NCBI GenBank assembly: GCA_009926065.1
Contig: RFPP01000006.1
Coordinates: 1 to 64,000 of the forward strand
DNA length: 64,000 bases
From: Flavobacteriaceae bacterium
GTDB taxonomy: Bacteria > Bacteroidota > Bacteroidia > Flavobacteriales > Flavobacteriaceae
Direction: 5' to 3'
Part shown: one piece after another, positions 60,491-64,000 of the stretch
Layout: each line of letters opens with the position of its first letter
Numbering within the stretch: position 1 is the stretch's first letter
The notes under the pieces: generated by a model
What the model was told of the DNA's origin: nothing
The model's input: the letters and a program-made list of their open reading frames with translations, nothing else
Databases searched by the model: none
Made by a program: the position numbers and the translations under genes

Positions 60491-60514
60491 ACTATAAATA
60501 AATTTAATTGTCTA

Positions 60515-60931
60515 ATGGGTATGGAAGAATTTAAAATAAATGACAAAAATAAATTAACTTCGGGTTTTATTACACCCGAGGGATATTTTGACAATTTTTC
60601 AATAGATATAAATAACAATGAAAGTCAACCAGAAACTGACAAAAAAGTTATTTTTATAAATTCTAAAAGATGGATATCAACAGTAGCTGCAGCATTAATA
60701 GTGGTTTTATCAGTTACAATATATTTCAAAATAGTCACTGAAAATACTGGTGATTATTCTAAAATTGAAAATTATATCACTAATCATTCTGAAATCAGTC
60801 AATATGATTTAATTAATTTATTAGATCAAAAAGATATAGAAAATCTTGGTGTTGAATTAAATTCTAACAGTACAAAAATTGAAGAAGAATTTGTGAATAC
60901 TAACGAAATTGAAAATTATATAATCGATTAA
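60515..60931 (+). CDS. Single-pass membrane protein, putative anti-sigma factor
   Basis: A 138-aa protein: a cytosolic N-terminus (FKINDKNKLTSGFITPEGYFDNFS), one membrane segment (WISTVAAALIVVLSVTIYF, about 55-73) and a periplasmic acidic tail (IENYITNHSEISQYDLINLLDQKDIENLGVELN). The PxGYFxxF element recurs in Bacteroidota proteins next to ECF sigma factors. Topology and position fit an anti-sigma factor, but there is no zinc-finger or FecR domain. Starts at 60515 or 60521 are both possible. Confidence 0.7.
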   Translation: MGMEEFKINDKNKLTSGFITPEGYFDNFSIDINNNESQPETDKKVIFINSKRWISTVAAALIVVLSVTIYFKIVTENTGDYSKIENYITNHSEISQYDLINLLDQKDIENLGVELNSNSTKIEEEFVNTNEIENYIID

Positions 60932-60941
60932 TAAATTAAAA

Positions 60942-61400
60942 ATGAAAAATATAAACTATCTAATTACTGTTCTGTTTTTTTTAACTTATGGACTATTTGC
61001 TCAAGGAAAAGTACTTTTAGAAAAAAAAGAAGAAATATTTGCATTGAAAGTTGCGTTTATTACTAATAAACTACCATTAACAAGTAGTGAAGCTGAAAAA
61101 TTTTGGCCAATTTACAATGCTTTTGAAGATAAACAATTTGAGTTAAAGCATGAAAAATCAATGGTTATCTTAAAAAAAATGGACAATGAAACGTTGAACA
61201 AAATGTCAGAAAAAGAAGCCGGATTATTATTATCAAAAATGGAAGCTAATGAAGACGAAATAATCCAAATGCGTAAAAAATTATTTATTAGTTTAAAACC
61301 TATATTAAGTCAAGTTAAATTGTTAAAACTAAAAAAAGCTGAAGAAGAATTTAATAGAAGATTATTATTTCAATATATGAAAAAAGGTTCCAGAAATTAA
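60942..61400 (+). CDS. Exported helical protein of ECF module (Spy/CpxP-like)
   Basis: A 152-aa protein with a cleavable signal (INYLITVLFFLTYGLFAQ) and an all-helical, highly charged body: KVAFITNKLPLTSSEAEKFWPIYNAFEDKQFELKHEK, then MSEKEAGLLLSKMEANEDEIIQMRKKLFISLKPILSQVKLLKLKKAEEEF. The L(T/S)xxEAxxFWPIY element and the later repeated pattern resemble LTxxQ/CpxP-Spy chaperone-like sensors. Similar genes are named sensor of ECF-type sigma factor. Periplasmic location and a sensing role are inferred. Confidence 0.75.
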   Translation: MKNINYLITVLFFLTYGLFAQGKVLLEKKEEIFALKVAFITNKLPLTSSEAEKFWPIYNAFEDKQFELKHEKSMVILKKMDNETLNKMSEKEAGLLLSKMEANEDEIIQMRKKLFISLKPILSQVKLLKLKKAEEEFNRRLLFQYMKKGSRN

Positions 61401-61416
61401 TAGAAATTATATATTA

Positions 61417-62025
61417 TTAATATTCAAAATGAAAAGGTTCAACCATTATTTTTTCAACAATTGCATCTATTCTTTCTGAAAAATAATCTGAAAAAATCAA
61501 TCTTTGTGTTTTAATTATACTATTGGAAATTCTTACTATTTTAGTATCATGACGTAATTTCAAAATGGTATCCGCGTCATCTATAACAAACATTTTTAAG
61601 CGATTTACATTATAACCTGCTGTTGAAAACATATTGCTTAATCTGTTTGGGGTTCCAATTAGAACATCAATTCCAGTAGATATATAGTTTTTATCATATT
61701 CTAGATCTCCTTTATCGTGAACCCCATATACTCTTAAATTTGTTTTACTTCCAAATTGCTCGAATAATTTTTGCATTTCCATTACCTTCTCTTTGTCTTC
61801 CACAATAATCAAAGCCCTTGGTGACTCCTCACCTTCGCATACTAATTGTTGTATCACATTTATAACAATACTAGTTGATTTTCCAGAACCTTTAGGAGAA
61901 ATGATTAAACAATCAGCACCACTTTTAATGGTTGAAAAAGTTTCTACTTGCATTTCATTGGCTTCGGTAAAACCTAATTCAACTAAAGCTTCTTGTAAGT
62001 TATTGTTAATTTTTTTAAGTTTCAT
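61417..62025 (-). CDS. DEAD-box-like protein with only the first RecA domain
   Basis: A 202-aa protein covering just RecA domain 1 of a DEAD-box helicase. Seen: a Q-motif region (NNLQEALVELGFTEANEMQVETF), motif I SPKGSGKST, motif Ib GTPNRLSNM and motif II VIDDAD in place of DEAD. Motif III is SDY where SAT is expected. Domain 2 (motifs IV-VI) is missing, and only 16 nt separate the stop from the next gene, so no decayed remnant exists. Without domain 2, unwinding is unlikely; RNA binding or regulation is possible. Confidence 0.85.
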   Translation of the reverse strand: MKLKKINNNLQEALVELGFTEANEMQVETFSTIKSGADCLIISPKGSGKSTSIVINVIQQLVCEGEESPRALIIVEDKEKVMEMQKLFEQFGSKTNLRVYGVHDKGDLEYDKNYISTGIDVLIGTPNRLSNMFSTAGYNVNRLKMFVIDDADTILKLRHDTKIVRISNSIIKTQRLIFSDYFSERIDAIVEKIMVEPFHFEY

Positions 62026-62054
62026 ACAATCTTTAAGGATGTCATTTTTTTTGA

Positions 62055-63218
62055 CTATTTACTTGCAAATAAATGAATATCTGTTTCGGAAATTTCATTT
62101 CCGCTAAGTATTATTAATCTTTCTACTATATTTCTTAATTCACGAATATTACCTGTCCAATCATATTGTTGTAATAACTTTATTGCATCTTCAGAAAATG
62201 ATTTGGGAGCTATTCCTTGTTCCAAAGCAATTTTTTCGGTAAAATATTTAATTAAAATAGGGATGTCGTCTCTTCTTTCGTTCAATCCTGGTACTTTTAT
62301 TAAAATTACTGCCAAACGATGATATAAATCTTCCCTAAAACGACCTTTTTCAATTTCTATTTTTAAATCTTTATTGGTTGCCGCAATTACACGAACATCC
62401 ACTTTGATATCTTTATCAGCACCTACTCTAGTAACCACATTTTCTTGTAAAGCTCTTAAAACTTTGGCTTGAGCAGATAAACTCATATCTCCAATTTCAT
62501 CTAAAAATAATGTTCCTTTGTCGGCAGCTTCAAATTTACCAGCTCTATCTTTAATTGCAGATGTAAAGGCTCCTTTTACATGACCAAACAGTTCACTTTC
62601 AATTAATTCAGAGGGAATTGCAGCACAATTAACTTCAATTAATGGAAAATTAGCACGATCACTTTTTTCATGTAATTGATGAGCAACTAATTCTTTTCCT
62701 GTCCCATTTGGACCTGTAATTAAAACTCGTGCTTCCGTTTTTGCCACCTTATCAATCATACTTTTGATATGTTTTATGGCATCACTTTCACCAATAATTT
62801 CATAGTTTTTACTTACAATTTTTTTAAGAATTTTATTTTCAACTACTAATTGTTTTTTATCCAAAGCATTTCGAACTGTATTTAATAGTCGATTAAGATC
62901 CGGCGGTTTAGAAACATAATCAAAAGCTCCCAATCTCATCGTTTGGATTGCTGTTTCCATGTCGCCATGGCCTGAAATCATTACTATTGGAATTTCTGAT
63001 TTTAGTTTTTTTACCGCTTGAAGTAATTCAACACCATCCATTTTGGGCATTTTAATATCACATAAAACCAAATCATAATCGTTTTGAGTTATCTTTTCAA
63101 AACCAATACTTCCATCTTCCGCTTCTTCAACTTGATACGTATCGTTTTCTTCAGTCAGAATTTTGGTTAAAACTCTTCTTATTGATACTTCATCTTCAAT
63201 AATTAATATTTTGCTCAT
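62055..63218 (-). CDS. Sigma-54-type response regulator lacking the DNA-binding domain
   Basis: A 387-aa NtrC-like protein. The receiver domain is at 1-120 (phospho-acceptor D54 in LVLCDIKMPKMDG; VMISGHGDMETA; YVSKPPDL). The AAA+ domain has Walker A GPNGTGKE (169-176), the sigma-54-contact loop as GAFTSA (216-221, usually GAFTGA), Walker B GTLFLDEIGDM (235-245) and FREDLYHRL. The chain ends at SETDIHLFASK with no Fis-type HTH. The downstream gap is 29 nt, so nothing has been split off. Confidence 0.92.
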   Translation of the reverse strand: MSKILIIEDEVSIRRVLTKILTEENDTYQVEEAEDGSIGFEKITQNDYDLVLCDIKMPKMDGVELLQAVKKLKSEIPIVMISGHGDMETAIQTMRLGAFDYVSKPPDLNRLLNTVRNALDKKQLVVENKILKKIVSKNYEIIGESDAIKHIKSMIDKVAKTEARVLITGPNGTGKELVAHQLHEKSDRANFPLIEVNCAAIPSELIESELFGHVKGAFTSAIKDRAGKFEAADKGTLFLDEIGDMSLSAQAKVLRALQENVVTRVGADKDIKVDVRVIAATNKDLKIEIEKGRFREDLYHRLAVILIKVPGLNERRDDIPILIKYFTEKIALEQGIAPKSFSEDAIKLLQQYDWTGNIRELRNIVERLIILSGNEISETDIHLFASK

Positions 63219-63236
63219 ATTATTTTGGTTATCAAA

Positions 63237-64000
63237 TTAGTATTTTAACCATTTGTACAATTCCTTCCAAGTTGGTTTTTTTCCATACATCAATATTCCA
63301 ACTCGATATATTTTGGAGGCAAACCAAACCACCAAAATGAAGGTTCCAAAAAGAATTATTATTGAAAATAATATTTGCCACCAAGGCACACCAAAAGGAA
63401 TTCTCATTAGCATAACTATTGGAGAAGTTAGGGGAATCATTGAAAAAACCGTTGCTATAGTGCCATGAGGATCATTCATAACTGTAAAAAAACCGATATA
63501 AACCCCTAAAATTAATGGTAATATTATAGGCAATAAAAATTGTTGAGAGTCAGTTTCATTATCAACGGCAGCTCCTATTGCTGCGTAAAATGAACTATAT
63601 AAAAAATAACCTCCTATAAAGTAAATTACAAAACAAATTAGCAATTCAGCAATTGGTAAATTAATTAACTCATTGAAATACAATTGTCCCATAGAACCTA
63701 ATTCTTGCTGGGCATTATTAAGCATTTCTGGGGGAATATTCGATGTAGGGGTTGAATTTACTCCCAAAAACAATGAAACAGATAATAATAAAGTCAGTCC
63801 AACAAGTGTCCAAATAAAGAATTGTAAAATTCCAGCTAGTGAGGTTCCAATAATTTTTCCCATCATTAATTGAAAAGGTTTTACTGAAGAGATGATAATT
63901 TCAATAATTCTATTTGTTTTTTCTTCTATTACGCTTCGCATTACCATATTCCCATAGATGACTATAAACATCATTATTAGATAACCAAAAGCACCTCCTA
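63237..64000 (-). CDS. ABC-2-type transporter permease (NatB-like), 5' part outside window
   Basis: The frame is open to the right edge of the window (…GGAFGYLIMMFIVIYG), so the 245-aa track ORF is the C-terminal part of a longer gene. It has about five hydrophobic segments. The signature MRSVIEEKTNRIIEIIISSVKPFQLMMGKIIGTSLAGILQFFIWT is typical of NatB/ABC-2 permeases (sodium or other efflux, DUF3526-like). The partner ATPase is expected upstream, beyond the window. It is 18 nt upstream of the sigma-54 regulator gene on the same strand, suggesting co-transcription. Confidence 0.9.
   Translation of the reverse strand, partial: GGAFGYLIMMFIVIYGNMVMRSVIEEKTNRIIEIIISSVKPFQLMMGKIIGTSLAGILQFFIWTLVGLTLLLSVSLFLGVNSTPTSNIPPEMLNNAQQELGSMGQLYFNELINLPIAELLICFVIYFIGGYFLYSSFYAAIGAAVDNETDSQQFLLPIILPLILGVYIGFFTVMNDPHGTIATVFSMIPLTSPIVMLMRIPFGVPWWQILFSIIILFGTFILVVWFASKIYRVGILMYGKKPTWKELYKWLKY

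Noticed and set aside
61417-62025. Helicase pseudogene from a frameshift
   Set aside because: The next gene begins 16 nt away and no downstream frame encodes RecA domain 2 motifs, so no broken second half is present; the ORF is intact.
1-64000. CRISPR array, prophage, restriction-modification or toxin-antitoxin locus
   Set aside because: No direct-repeat/spacer pattern, phage structural genes, integrase, restriction enzymes or toxin pairs are seen; the methyltransferases present are RNA or small-molecule types.

Overview
The window is about 64 kb of AT-rich chromosome from a member of the Bacteroidota, almost certainly family Flavobacteriaceae and probably Flavobacterium or a close relative. 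The evidence is the gene content (lineage-restricted DUF6452, DUF6048, DUF6095, DUF6787 and DUF4920 families, a LETM1-related protein, a stand-alone MnmD, a helicase with only one RecA domain). Promoters fit the Bacteroidota consensus (a -7 element TAnnTTTG, sometimes with TTTG about 20 nt upstream), and Shine-Dalgarno sites are generally absent. It reads as core genome. I see no prophage, CRISPR array, rRNA, tRNA, integrase or secretion cluster.

Layout. 0-8 kb: the end of an SRPBCC protein, birA, rsfS-ftsH, a phospholipid operon (LUD protein, cdsA, psd, acyl-CoA-binding protein, exported Fe/Mn superoxide dismutase) and the DUF6452/DUF6048 pair. 8-20 kb: two methyltransferases, a ZIP metal transporter, murQ, a pentapeptide-repeat protein, a TerC protein, lipoprotein MsrA, a LolD-type ATPase, a TIGR02757 protein, a TrmA/RlmD-type RNA methyltransferase, an aminotransferase and a DUF1573 protein. 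20-40 kb: valS, serA-serC, a LuxC-like acyl-CoA reductase divergent from a ferredoxin, a TonB-dependent receptor, ychF, a type IIA topoisomerase pair and purL. 40-49 kb: a membrane-anchored phosphatase, a long-chain acyl-CoA ligase, then a beta-oxidation operon (MarR regulator, 3-hydroxyacyl-CoA dehydrogenase/enoyl-CoA hydratase, thiolase, acyl-CoA dehydrogenase) interrupted by a four-helix-bundle (S23-type) gene. 49-64 kb: Cu/Zn-SOD, LETM1-related protein, beta-carbonic anhydrase plus SulP transporter, OxyR, a mnmD/c-type-haem/DUF4920 operon, ilvE, a MazG-like enzyme, a membrane SRPBCC-GyrI fusion, an ECF sigma module, the one-RecA-domain helicase, a sigma-54 activator lacking its DNA-binding domain, and a partial ABC permease.

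Themes. Three antioxidant or repair enzymes (Fe/Mn-SOD, MsrA, Cu/Zn-SOD) all carry lipoprotein signals, so oxidative defence appears to be placed on the envelope, and OxyR is also present. Fatty-acid activation and oxidation genes are grouped, with a likely MarR operator. Serine synthesis genes lie together.

The most notable non-coding signals are: two families of REP-like intergenic elements, two copies each, whose terminal arms covary; a four-helix-bundle gene bracketed by inverted GATAATAGA-type repeats inside the beta-oxidation operon, with a gene-less miniature of the same repeats one gene upstream; a perfect 17-bp palindrome between msrA and the LolD-type gene; overlapping divergent promoters between the acyl-CoA reductase and ferredoxin genes; and a trinucleotide microsatellite touching a start codon. 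I found no clear new defence or mobile system. The best candidates for undescribed biology are the repeat-bracketed four-helix-bundle element, the covarying REP-like families and the compact ECF sigma module.
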